This document shows, one piece after another, positions 45,190-53,185 of a stretch of DNA of 64,000 nt (the stretch's first letter is position 1; the number at the start of each line of letters is the position of its first letter). The notes under the pieces were generated by a model that saw only the letters and a list, made by a program, of their open reading frames with translations, had not been told where the DNA came from and did no database searches. The position numbers and the translations under genes were made by a program. The stretch spans positions 1-64,000 of the forward strand of contig JAIQZO010000044.1 in NCBI GenBank assembly GCA_021777055.1. Direction: 5' to 3'. The stretch comes from Candidatus Anammoxibacter sp. GTDB lineage: Bacteria; Planctomycetota; Brocadiia; Brocadiales; Anammoxibacteraceae.

Positions 45190-45679
45190 TATCTAACCTA
45201 ATTTATTTATATCCAAAAAGCTAAAATTTTTATACTAAATTACGATATAGAATACTATATATACATTTTTACGAGTAAGTCAGAGTTAATATCTATTTAA
45301 TTTATAAGATTTGTCATTATGAGTCAAGGGGAAACTCCTATCCAGGACTTACATAACAATTTTATATATAAATATTTACAACAAAGGTTCTGTTAACAAC
45401 TGTTTAAATTTAATATCACTGAACATAGGGTTAGATGGTTTGCGCCGTTTGAAGAACTTAACATATGATTATCCCATAATGCGGTGAAACCGCAACCAGA
45501 ATACAGGAGACAGAATTCAGAACAAAGCATAGATTTGTGCTTGTTTTACAATAGAATCATTAATTGTAAATTTGTTTTCACCTTCTGAATCATGTTTTCT
45601 ATTATTCTGACTTCCGACTCCTGAATTCTGTATTCCATAAAAACTATAAAATTTTTTTAAAAAAGTTTAAAGTAAAAAA
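45190..45679. other. Intergenic region ahead of the exosortase locus
   Basis: About 490 bp. The left half is AT-rich with nothing recognised. The right half (from 45481) is a family 1 hairpin repeat whose tail runs to the exosortase start, so the promoter must lie in or left of the repeat. Confidence 0.5.
45481..45640 (+). repeat. Family 1 hairpin element
   Basis: GCGGTGAAACCGCAACCAG, left arm CAGAATACAGGAGACAG with AATTCAGAACAA, and right arm TTATTCTGACTTCCGACTCC onward (45603-45638). The tail ATAAAAACTATAAAATTTT is shared with 10155 and with the copy at 50.7 kb. Confidence 0.8.
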
Positions 45680-46567
45680 ATGGGGTTTGCGTTGATATTT
45701 ATGAAAAACATGAATCGCAAAACTACGCTATATATCAAGATATCAATAGTATCACTACTATTGGTAATAGTTTATTACAATACGTTTATATGGATGGCAG
45801 AAAGGTGGGCACGTTCAAGCTCTTATTATTCTCACGGCTATTTTATTCCATTAATTTCCGGATATTTAATATGGAAAGTAAGACAATCTTTTTATGATAA
45901 TACTTTCAATTTTTCATTAATTGGACTTATTTTGCTTGTTACAGGTGCCCTATTACAAATAGTAAGTGCATTTATGCGAATACATTTTACCTCAGGCCTC
46001 TCTTTTGTGGTCATTTTGACCGGTATTACATTCTTTATATTTGGTAACAAATTAGGAATAAAACTACTTTTCCCGTTACTGTTTCTTCTCTCGATGGTAC
46101 CTATGCCCCTTTCTGCAGTAGCGGATCTTACTCTAAATCTAAAACTATTTGCAGCAAAATGTACGATGTCTATCATTGACTTATTAGGTATCCCGGCGGT
46201 TCAAGATGGTAGTAGGATAAATTTTTCTAATAGTTCTGTTTTAGTTGCCGATGCTTGTAGCGGTCTAAAATCGTTAATTGCATTAATTTCATTTGGTGCT
46301 TTATTTTCGTATATGTCCGACCTTTCTAATTATATGAAATCCATTTTATTTATCTCCTCCATGCCAGTCGCAATAATTGCAAACATAACAAGAATATTAA
46401 TTGTTAGCCTTGCAGCAAACAGATGGGGTAGTGAATTTGCAGATTCAATTCATGGAATAACAGGAATTCTTGTCTTTGTAATAGCCTTTATATTACTTTT
46501 CAGCATATCATCAGTTCTAAGCGAAATAGAAAGCTTATTTGTTAACCGCAAGGAACAGATCGTGTAG
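45680..46567 (+). CDS. Exosortase (EpsH-type)
   Basis: 295-residue polytopic transpeptidase-like protein that cleaves C-terminal sorting tags (PEP-CTERM or variants) on exported proteins. The three catalytic residues are in place: Cys193 in VADACSGLKSL, Arg238 in ANITRILIV and His258 in SIHGITG. The N-terminal SYYSHGYFIPLISGYLIW motif is characteristic. The exact exosortase subtype cannot be set from sequence reading. The EpsI protein, often fused at the C-terminus, is a separate gene 118 bp downstream. Alternative starts at Met8 and Met11 are possible because no strong ribosome site is seen. Confidence 0.92.
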   Translation: MGFALIFMKNMNRKTTLYIKISIVSLLLVIVYYNTFIWMAERWARSSSYYSHGYFIPLISGYLIWKVRQSFYDNTFNFSLIGLILLVTGALLQIVSAFMRIHFTSGLSFVVILTGITFFIFGNKLGIKLLFPLLFLLSMVPMPLSAVADLTLNLKLFAAKCTMSIIDLLGIPAVQDGSRINFSNSSVLVADACSGLKSLIALISFGALFSYMSDLSNYMKSILFISSMPVAIIANITRILIVSLAANRWGSEFADSIHGITGILVFVIAFILLFSISSVLSEIESLFVNRKEQIV

Positions 46568-46685
46568 CAATGTTAAAATTGTTATACGCCATGAAACAAG
46601 AAATTGGACGTAAAATGGAGAAGTTATTTTTGCTCGCATCCTTAATTTGGAAAACAAAAATGTACCATAAGCAAGGCTCTTTTTT

Positions 46686-47318
46686 ATGGCTAAAAGATAT
46701 TCAATCGTAATAAGTGTTCTTCTTTTGCTTTCTGTTATCACAATATGGTTATCATCAAAAGAACCTTCACAAAAGAACGCGCTGTACGCAAAAGAGTTGC
46801 CAATGCAAGTTGATGGATGGACCGGTTCTGATTTTGACGTAGATGAAAAGACTTTACAGATACTTGAAACAGACGATGTGTTAATGAGAGAGTATAAAAA
46901 AGACGATATTCCCCCTGTAGAGCTTTGTGTAGTATTTGCGAGTAACAACAGAAAAGTATCCCACCCGCCCGAAGTATGTTATAGCGGCGGAGGATGGTCA
47001 GTTGAAGAGAACCAGTCTATCTCCTTTTCAGAGAAAAGTGATGAATATCCTGATTTTAAAGCAAATAAGCTGATTATTGAAAAAGGTGTAAAAAAACAGT
47101 TAGTTTTATACTGGTACAAATGTAATAAAAGATATGCTACTAATTATTACCAACAGCAGATCAATATTGCAAAAAGCCAATTAATTACAGGAAACAGTAC
47201 TAGCGGTCTCATAAGGACATCAACCATTATTGAAAATAATGACGTTACAGAGGCAATGATGAGATTGCAGAAATTTAGTCTTACCATGCTGCCATATTTA
47301 ACTAAACATTTACCATAA
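46686..47318 (+). CDS. EpsI family protein, exosortase-associated
   Basis: 210 residues with one N-terminal membrane anchor (about 6-24). The EpsI domain shows ELPMQVDGWTGSDFDVDE, VELCVVFASNNRKVSHPPEVCYSGGGW split by a short linker, and VLYWYKCNKRYATNYYQQQ. EpsI proteins accompany exosortases in exopolysaccharide loci and probably act at the membrane in polymer export or protein sorting, with unknown mechanism. Here it stands alone between exosortase and export genes. Confidence 0.85.
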   Translation: MAKRYSIVISVLLLLSVITIWLSSKEPSQKNALYAKELPMQVDGWTGSDFDVDEKTLQILETDDVLMREYKKDDIPPVELCVVFASNNRKVSHPPEVCYSGGGWSVEENQSISFSEKSDEYPDFKANKLIIEKGVKKQLVLYWYKCNKRYATNYYQQQINIAKSQLITGNSTSGLIRTSTIIENNDVTEAMMRLQKFSLTMLPYLTKHLP

Positions 47319-47349
47319 AACAATTGGTAATAGAATCCGGGAGAACGAT

Positions 47350-48147
47350 ATGAAGAAAAGACAGCCACTGAACATTATACTTTTTATTGTCTTGTTTACT
47401 TATGTTGGATGTTCCTCAACCGAAAAGAAACAGATAGACAAAATAGTAGTTAATGAAATGCAGACACAAAGAGATGTGGAAAACAGACTGGAAGTGATAA
47501 ACGGCAAATATATACTTGCCCCTCCTGATGTAATTGAAATAACCATTGACGACAACCCTGAATTACAGACCACTGCAACCATTAGGCCTGACGGAAATAT
47601 TTTCTTCCCACTTTTAGGTGATGTCTATGCTGACGGGCTGACACCTTTACAGTTACGCGGAAAGATCCATGAGATGCTTGGTAAATACTTGCGTGACATT
47701 CCCGAAGAGGCTGTCTCTATATCTGTAATAGGATTTAACAGTAAAAGGGTATATGTGCATAGCTTTGGTTCGGGAATACAGGAAATCCCTTTTACAGGGA
47801 ACTTAACTGTGCTTGATGCAATTGGTCGTTCTGGTTTACTATCTCGATTATCTAACCAAAGAAAAATAAGGATCGTTAGAGGTGAACGTGATCCGGAAAA
47901 GAATCCAAAGAAGTTGATTTTAAACTTAAACGAAATCACTAAACATGGACACGCAGAAAAGAACATTATCCTAAAACCAAACGATATCGTATACATCCCG
48001 GCAAAATTCTCAACAAGGATTGGTTTTGCTGTACAAAGTCTCCTATTCCCAATGCAACCTATTGAGAGTGTCGGGCGTACTGCTGCGGGTGCACAGTATG
48101 GTTTTGGGATAAACCAGGGTGAACGTGGAGGTGGTTCATCTAGATAA
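47350..48147 (+). CDS. Polysaccharide export outer-membrane lipoprotein (Wza/BexD-like)
   Basis: 265 residues. The lipoprotein signal ends in TYVGCSS. The Poly_export domain follows (LAPPDVIEITIDDNPELQ, TIRPDGNIFFPLLGDV) and then a SLBB-like ligand-binding fold (VYVHSFGSGIQEIPF, LTVLDAIGRSGL). It would form the periplasmic and outer-membrane channel for the exopolysaccharide. It lies 31 bp after epsI with GGGAGAACG as ribosome site. Confidence 0.9.
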   Translation: MKKRQPLNIILFIVLFTYVGCSSTEKKQIDKIVVNEMQTQRDVENRLEVINGKYILAPPDVIEITIDDNPELQTTATIRPDGNIFFPLLGDVYADGLTPLQLRGKIHEMLGKYLRDIPEEAVSISVIGFNSKRVYVHSFGSGIQEIPFTGNLTVLDAIGRSGLLSRLSNQRKIRIVRGERDPEKNPKKLILNLNEITKHGHAEKNIILKPNDIVYIPAKFSTRIGFAVQSLLFPMQPIESVGRTAAGAQYGFGINQGERGGGSSR

Positions 48148-48160
48148 CACTTTATTGTGG

Positions 48161-48345
48161 TCACAGAATTCAGAAATCAGGAGGTAGAATAAAAACATTA
48201 GCAAATTTATTATCATCTTACCATGTTAATTGGCCTTTAAATTTGTACGAACTTTTTAAACCCGGTTTCTCTTGTTCTGTTTTGTGTTCCACAAAATTAA
48301 AAGCCATTATTAATAAAGAAGTTTTATAAAGTAACATTAATTATC
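48161..48345 (+). repeat. Family 1 repeat, eroded copy
   Basis: Left arm CACAGAATTCAGAAATCAGG (48162-48181), right arm remnant TTCTGTTTTGTGTTCCA near 48270-48290 and tail AATAAAGAAGTTTTATAAAG. It separates the export and chain-length genes. Confidence 0.5.
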
Positions 48346-48366
48346 TTTGTTTGATTCTTAAATATT

Positions 48367-49842
48367 ATGCATGAAGAGACAAAACCATTTGATATAAACA
48401 TATATATCCAGCCATTATTAAAAAGAAAGTTATTGGTAATAATACCAACAATAATACTTAGTGTTGGTGCTTTCTTCTATGCAAAAAGCTTGCCCAATAT
48501 TTATGAGTCAAAGTGCGTTCTACTTGTTAAGAGTTCATCAATAATTGAGAATCTTTTAGCTCAACGTAATAACACCCGTATGGACGCTAGAAGCATATTG
48601 CAGGCTGTAAGAGAAAAGATGCTAAGCTGGTCATCTGTAACTAAAATAATAAAAGAGATGGATTTGGACAAGATTGAAGGAGGGTCATCAAACGAAGAAG
48701 TCTCATTAGAAAAAGCATATCGCCGAATAGTAGAAAAGGTTGATCTGAGGACAAAAGGAAACGATTATATTAGTGTTTCACATCAAGGTGAGAATCCAGT
48801 AATTAATTTCAAAATTGTAGATGGTCTGGTATCAAACTTTATGGAAACTAGCAAAAACACTTCAAGAACTGAGGCAGACACAACATTGGCATTTATGGAG
48901 AGCGATTTAGCAAGGCTTAGGAAGAATCTTACAGAGTCAGAAAGTGAATTCAGGCAGTTTGAAGATGAACATTTAGAGCAATTACCAGGCAATGAAAACA
49001 GTATTTTACCGAAGTTTTATAAAGCTAAGACAGAACTTGGAGATATAAATAATCAGATATTAGCTGTAAAAGAGAAACTTAACTATATTACTGAGCAAAA
49101 AAACAGGGAAACAAAAACCGTCACAGGAGAGATAGTAAATATTCCCAATCCCAAAGTAGACGAATTAAGGAAAAAGATAACAGACCTGGAAATAGAAATA
49201 ACAATGCTTAGGGCAAAATATTTTGACAAACACCCATCAATTAAAAAGAGGCAGGATGAGCTTATTCGTCTAAACAAGATGTTGAGTAATGAATCTGTAA
49301 AAGTTGTAAGTGAGGAGAGAATAATAAATAACCCACGTTTCGAAAGCCTAATGGAAAATGAATTTGCCCTTATGCTAGAACTGAGATCTCTGGAAACTCA
49401 GCAAAACAAAATCACAAAAGATATAGAAAAATTCAAACCATCTTTGGAAAATATTCCGGCACTCAAACAGAAACTTTTTGAGCTTGCAAGCAAATTTGAA
49501 GTAAACAAAAGGTTGTATGAAGAGCGACTTCTCCAAAAATCTAAAGCAGAACTTGTTCAAAAACTTACAAGCGAATCAAGAAACGACCCTTTCCAGGTAG
49601 TTGAACCGGCAAGAATTTCATACGAACCAATTAAAAACCAAAAGATAGCGATCCTGGGACTTGGGGTAATTTTGGGCATAGGTTTGGGCGGTGGAATGGC
49701 ATTTGGATTGGACAAAATAGATCAAAGTTTTAAATCACTTGAAGAACTCCAGAAGTTCCTTGAAATACCGGTAATTGGTTCAGTTCCTACAATTACATTA
49801 ACAAAACAGAAAAGTGCAAAAGTAATAAAATCAACAATTTAG
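48367..49842 (+). CDS. Chain-length determinant / Wzz-type protein of the exosortase-EPS system
   Basis: 491 residues. Two membrane helices (about 20-38 and 432-455) enclose a long periplasmic region with extended coiled coils (about 170-230, 240-290 and 330-395). The Wzz signature is at both ends: LLKRKLLVIIPTIILSVGAF, and EPARISYEPIKNQKIAILGL before the last helix. It controls polymer length together with the tyrosine kinase and ATPase encoded next. Confidence 0.9.
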   Translation: MHEETKPFDINIYIQPLLKRKLLVIIPTIILSVGAFFYAKSLPNIYESKCVLLVKSSSIIENLLAQRNNTRMDARSILQAVREKMLSWSSVTKIIKEMDLDKIEGGSSNEEVSLEKAYRRIVEKVDLRTKGNDYISVSHQGENPVINFKIVDGLVSNFMETSKNTSRTEADTTLAFMESDLARLRKNLTESESEFRQFEDEHLEQLPGNENSILPKFYKAKTELGDINNQILAVKEKLNYITEQKNRETKTVTGEIVNIPNPKVDELRKKITDLEIEITMLRAKYFDKHPSIKKRQDELIRLNKMLSNESVKVVSEERIINNPRFESLMENEFALMLELRSLETQQNKITKDIEKFKPSLENIPALKQKLFELASKFEVNKRLYEERLLQKSKAELVQKLTSESRNDPFQVVEPARISYEPIKNQKIAILGLGVILGIGLGGGMAFGLDKIDQSFKSLEELQKFLEIPVIGSVPTITLTKQKSAKVIKSTI

Positions 49843-49891
49843 CAAATAAGTTAAAACAGATAGATACTATATCAAATAAAAACACCTGAAA

Positions 49892-50704
49892 ATGTATAAA
49901 GATTTCTTTGGTTTAAATGAAAACCCCTTTAACCTTACTCCAGACCCTGATTTCCTGTTTCTAAGTAAGGAGCATAAGAAAGCCATGGCTTATTTAACTT
50001 ATGGGTTAGAGTCAAAGAAAGGAATTGTTCAACTTACAGGCGAAATAGGAAGCGGCAAGACCACTATTTTACGAAGCATTCTTCTAAAAAATAAAAACAA
50101 AATAAAGTATGCATACATATTAAACCCAAAAGCAACTTTTGAACAACTCTTTAGAATGATCCTAAATCAATTTTCTGTAATAGAATTGGATAGTAACGAA
50201 GCGATGGATGTTCTTTTCTCCAAATTCGAAAAGTTTCTTCACGAACAGCTTAAATTGCAATTTCCGGTCGTTATTGTTATTGATGAAGCGCAGAACATTG
50301 AACTTCCTGTGCTAGAAGAGATTAGGATGCTTTCGAATTTTGAAACGGAGAAGGAGAAGCTTGTTCAAATCGTTTTTGTCGGTCAGCCGGAATTGCGAGA
50401 TATATTCTCTTTACAAAAATTCAAACAATTAAAACAAAGAATTTCAGTTGCATGCCATTTAACTGCCTTGAGTAGGCTTGACATAAGTGAATATATATGT
50501 CACAGATTAAAAGTCGCAGGTTCGGACAATACTGAAATTTTCACACAGGAAGCTTATGATGAGCTCTATGCATATTCCAACGGAATTCCACGTTTAATTA
50601 ATGTAGCTTGTGATTCTGCAATGTTGGCAGGCTACGTTGAAGAAAAGAAAATCTTGGATAAAGATATTGTTAGAGATGTAATAGAAGGGTTAAATGAAGC
50701 ATAA
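49892..50704 (+). CDS. ExeA/GspA-like AAA ATPase of the exosortase-EPS system
   Basis: 270 residues with YKDFFGLNENPFNLTPDPDF at the start, typical of ExeA-like and XrtA-associated ATPases. Walker A is TGEIGSGKTTILR, Walker B VVIVIDEAQN, and sensor residues are in FVGQPELR. AAA lid motifs (YSNGIPRLINVACD) end the protein. It has no peptidoglycan-binding domain. It probably drives assembly or regulation of the export machinery. Confidence 0.9.
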   Translation: MYKDFFGLNENPFNLTPDPDFLFLSKEHKKAMAYLTYGLESKKGIVQLTGEIGSGKTTILRSILLKNKNKIKYAYILNPKATFEQLFRMILNQFSVIELDSNEAMDVLFSKFEKFLHEQLKLQFPVVIVIDEAQNIELPVLEEIRMLSNFETEKEKLVQIVFVGQPELRDIFSLQKFKQLKQRISVACHLTALSRLDISEYICHRLKVAGSDNTEIFTQEAYDELYAYSNGIPRLINVACDSAMLAGYVEEKKILDKDIVRDVIEGLNEA

Positions 50705-50730
50705 GATTATAATTTTAATAATATCATAAA

Positions 50731-50935
50731 GCGGCGACAAAGCAACCAATTTGGAAATACAGAATAAAGGATATATTGTCTCTATTTAACATTTTGTTTA
50801 TCAGAAAACAGTATGTTCGTTCCTACTCTAGCTTCTTACAGTGCTGTCTTTTGTCTCATGTATTCTCTATATTTTAAAAGCAGCAAAATCTTTAAAGAAA
50901 AGAAGTTTTTATAAACTTATACTATACTACCCCAA
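50731..50935 (+). repeat. Family 1 hairpin repeat, eroded copy with family 2-like tail
   Basis: GCGGCGACAAAGCAACCAAT, then GAAATACAGAATAAAGGAT, a decayed right arm (TCTCATGTATTCTCTATATT) and the tail CAGCAAAATCTTTAAAGAAA with AGAAGTTTTTATAAAC and a TATACTATACTACCCC end. It separates the ATPase and kinase genes. Confidence 0.65.
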
Positions 50936-50941
50936 AAAAAA

Positions 50942-52015
50942 ATGTCAAATATAGAAAAAGCCATACAAAAGTTTAAAAAAACATCAGAAAAGAAAGAGAA
51001 GCAAGTCGCTACAAATGAAAAATTGAAAATAATCGACATAGATGAAGATGGCACTAACAATGATGAGTTTTCATCTTCCCATCAATCAGTAAAACGAGAT
51101 ATAGAATATACTAAACGTGATGAGCTTATTACTTCGGCACTAAACAAGAAAAAAGATCATTCTGATTCTGTTTATTCATTAGACAGTAATGAAAACAAAG
51201 AACATCAGGTCGACGATAATTCCATAAAGTTTGTTACATCAAATAAAAATGACGAAGAGAAAACACTAATTATAGCAGAAGAAGAAGCAGAAGCCTCAAC
51301 CAAGGTTATCAACTTTAATGTTCACGAAAACATTATAGCTTACTATGAATCTATTGGCAAATTGACATGGGAAGGACCTGTCATGGTCTATTTCAGACGG
51401 CTGAACATGGCATTAAGTAATGCAAGAAAGAAAGATAACTGCAAAGTAATTGCCATTACAAGCCCTAACCAGGGTGATGGGAAAAGCTTGATTACTTTAA
51501 ATATGGCTATAACATTATGCAATAATAAATCATCAAAGGTTATCATATTAGATTGTGATTTCAGAAAATCATCTATCAATAAAACGCTGGGATTTGAACC
51601 TGATAAAGGTTTAGCTGACTATCTTAATGATAACGCAAGTTTTAAAGAGTCGTCTTTTTATGGAATAGTACCGAGATTAACAATTATGCCTGTAGGTAAT
51701 CGGCCAAAAAATAGTTATGAATTGCTTGCATCAGAAAAAGCAAAAGAGCTTATACGTTTCTTAAAGAAGAAATATGATTTTGTATTAATAGATACACCTC
51801 CAGTTCTGGCATTCCCAGACGCACACATAGTTTCAGCTTTATCCGATGGCGTAATCTTTGTCCTTAATGCAAAAAAGACTAAAAAGAATAGCATTAAACA
51901 AGCTGTTGCTGCATTAACGGATTGTAAATTGCTTGGGTGTATAATGAACAGAAGTGAAGCAATAGAGAAGCACAACAAATATGGCTATGGGTATAACTAC
52001 AATTACAATGCATAG
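50942..52015 (+). CDS. Polysaccharide biosynthesis tyrosine autokinase (CpsD/BY-kinase)
   Basis: 357 residues. The first 120 are charged and probably disordered, beginning MSNIEKAIQKFKK. The BY-kinase domain has ITSPNQGDGKSLITLN (Walker A), VIILDCDFRKSS (Walker A') and FVLIDTPPVLAFPDAH (Walker B). The C-terminal tail is a tyrosine cluster (KYGYGYNYNYNA), the usual autophosphorylation site. The membrane activator domain is the separate Wzz-type protein, as in Firmicutes and exosortase systems. It controls EPS polymerisation and export. Confidence 0.93.
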   Translation: MSNIEKAIQKFKKTSEKKEKQVATNEKLKIIDIDEDGTNNDEFSSSHQSVKRDIEYTKRDELITSALNKKKDHSDSVYSLDSNENKEHQVDDNSIKFVTSNKNDEEKTLIIAEEEAEASTKVINFNVHENIIAYYESIGKLTWEGPVMVYFRRLNMALSNARKKDNCKVIAITSPNQGDGKSLITLNMAITLCNNKSSKVIILDCDFRKSSINKTLGFEPDKGLADYLNDNASFKESSFYGIVPRLTIMPVGNRPKNSYELLASEKAKELIRFLKKKYDFVLIDTPPVLAFPDAHIVSALSDGVIFVLNAKKTKKNSIKQAVAALTDCKLLGCIMNRSEAIEKHNKYGYGYNYNYNA

Positions 52016-52045
52016 GGTACTGATACTGTTACAATCTTATACTCT

Positions 52046-53098
52046 TTAGATACTATTACTTTCTGATTCACCCACGACAATACCATACTCCTCCATTTTT
52101 CTGTAGATAGTGGATCTGCTGATACCTAACTTTTCCGCGGCCTTTGACAAATTTCCCTGGGTGCAATTAAGTGCCTGTCGTATAAAAACTTCTTCAACCT
52201 CTGATAACGGAATTACCTCACCCCTTTTTAATAACATCTCAATCTTTGACATCCCGTCTTCAAGAGATTCTAACATCCGAAGATCATTATCTCCAAGCTC
52301 CCTAAAATTAAAGTGTTCTGGAAGCATGGGGCCATTATTTGCTAATAAGATAGCCCGTCTAATACTGTTCTGAAGCTGTCGGATATTACCAGGCCAATTA
52401 TAATTTGTCAATTTATCTAAGGTTCTCGGATCCAGTTTGGTTATATTTTTTCCCATTAATTGGGAAAACTTTTTAATAAAACAATCAACCAGAACAGGAA
52501 CATCCTCTATCCTTTCAGAAAGCGGGGGTAAAGATATATCAAATACCGCAATGCGATAATAAAGGTCTTCACGAAACCGGTTCCCATGTACTTCACCTAG
52601 CAAATCTTTATTACAAGCGGCAATAATGCGCACATCTGTTTTTATTAGTTTATTACCGCCAACCCTTTCAAAGGTTTGATTCTCCATAACACGTAAAAGT
52701 TTTGCCTGCATGGCTAAAGGCATTTCACTTATTTCATCAAGAAAAATGGTACCGTTATTTGCATATTCAAATTTACCTTTATGATCTGTACTCGCCCCTG
52801 TAAAAGCCCCCTTTTCGTGCCCAAAAAGCATACTTTCAAGTAAATGTTCTGGTAACGCTGCACAATTTATGGCGCAAAATGGAAATTTGCCCCTAAACCC
52901 TCTATAATGAATAGCCCTTGCAACCAACTCTTTTCCTGTACCAGTCTTACCATAGATCACAACGGGCACATCGCAATCAAGAACAGTTAGAATGCTTTTT
53001 TTTATGTCACTAATAGCTTTACTATTTCCCAAGATTTCCCAAAACTGAGGTTCTTCTCTGAGGCCACCATTTATATCTATGTGTTCCATATGTTCCAT
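52046..53098 (-). CDS. Sigma-54-dependent transcriptional activator without receiver domain
   Basis: 350 residues. The AAA+ domain starts near residue 25: VVIYGKTGTGKELVARAIH (Walker A), the sigma-54 contact loop FGHEKGAFTGA, and TIFLDEISEMPLAMQAKLLR (Walker B). The C-terminal Fis-type helix-turn-helix is LSKAAEKLGISRSTIYRKM. The usual N-terminal receiver or sensor domain is missing, so it may be constitutively active or controlled by a partner, as in PspF-like activators. It is convergent with the kinase gene (30-bp gap) and could control the EPS locus. No clear -24/-12 site was found there. Confidence 0.92.
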   Translation of the reverse strand: MEHMEHIDINGGLREEPQFWEILGNSKAISDIKKSILTVLDCDVPVVIYGKTGTGKELVARAIHYRGFRGKFPFCAINCAALPEHLLESMLFGHEKGAFTGASTDHKGKFEYANNGTIFLDEISEMPLAMQAKLLRVMENQTFERVGGNKLIKTDVRIIAACNKDLLGEVHGNRFREDLYYRIAVFDISLPPLSERIEDVPVLVDCFIKKFSQLMGKNITKLDPRTLDKLTNYNWPGNIRQLQNSIRRAILLANNGPMLPEHFNFRELGDNDLRMLESLEDGMSKIEMLLKRGEVIPLSEVEEVFIRQALNCTQGNLSKAAEKLGISRSTIYRKMEEYGIVVGESESNSI

Positions 53099-53185
53099 GG
53101 GCTAAAAATCTTTTCCGGTTTAGGTAGTAAGTAAAATAACTTGCACAAATTTGTCAATATTTCCCTGATAGCAGTTAAAATAAAA

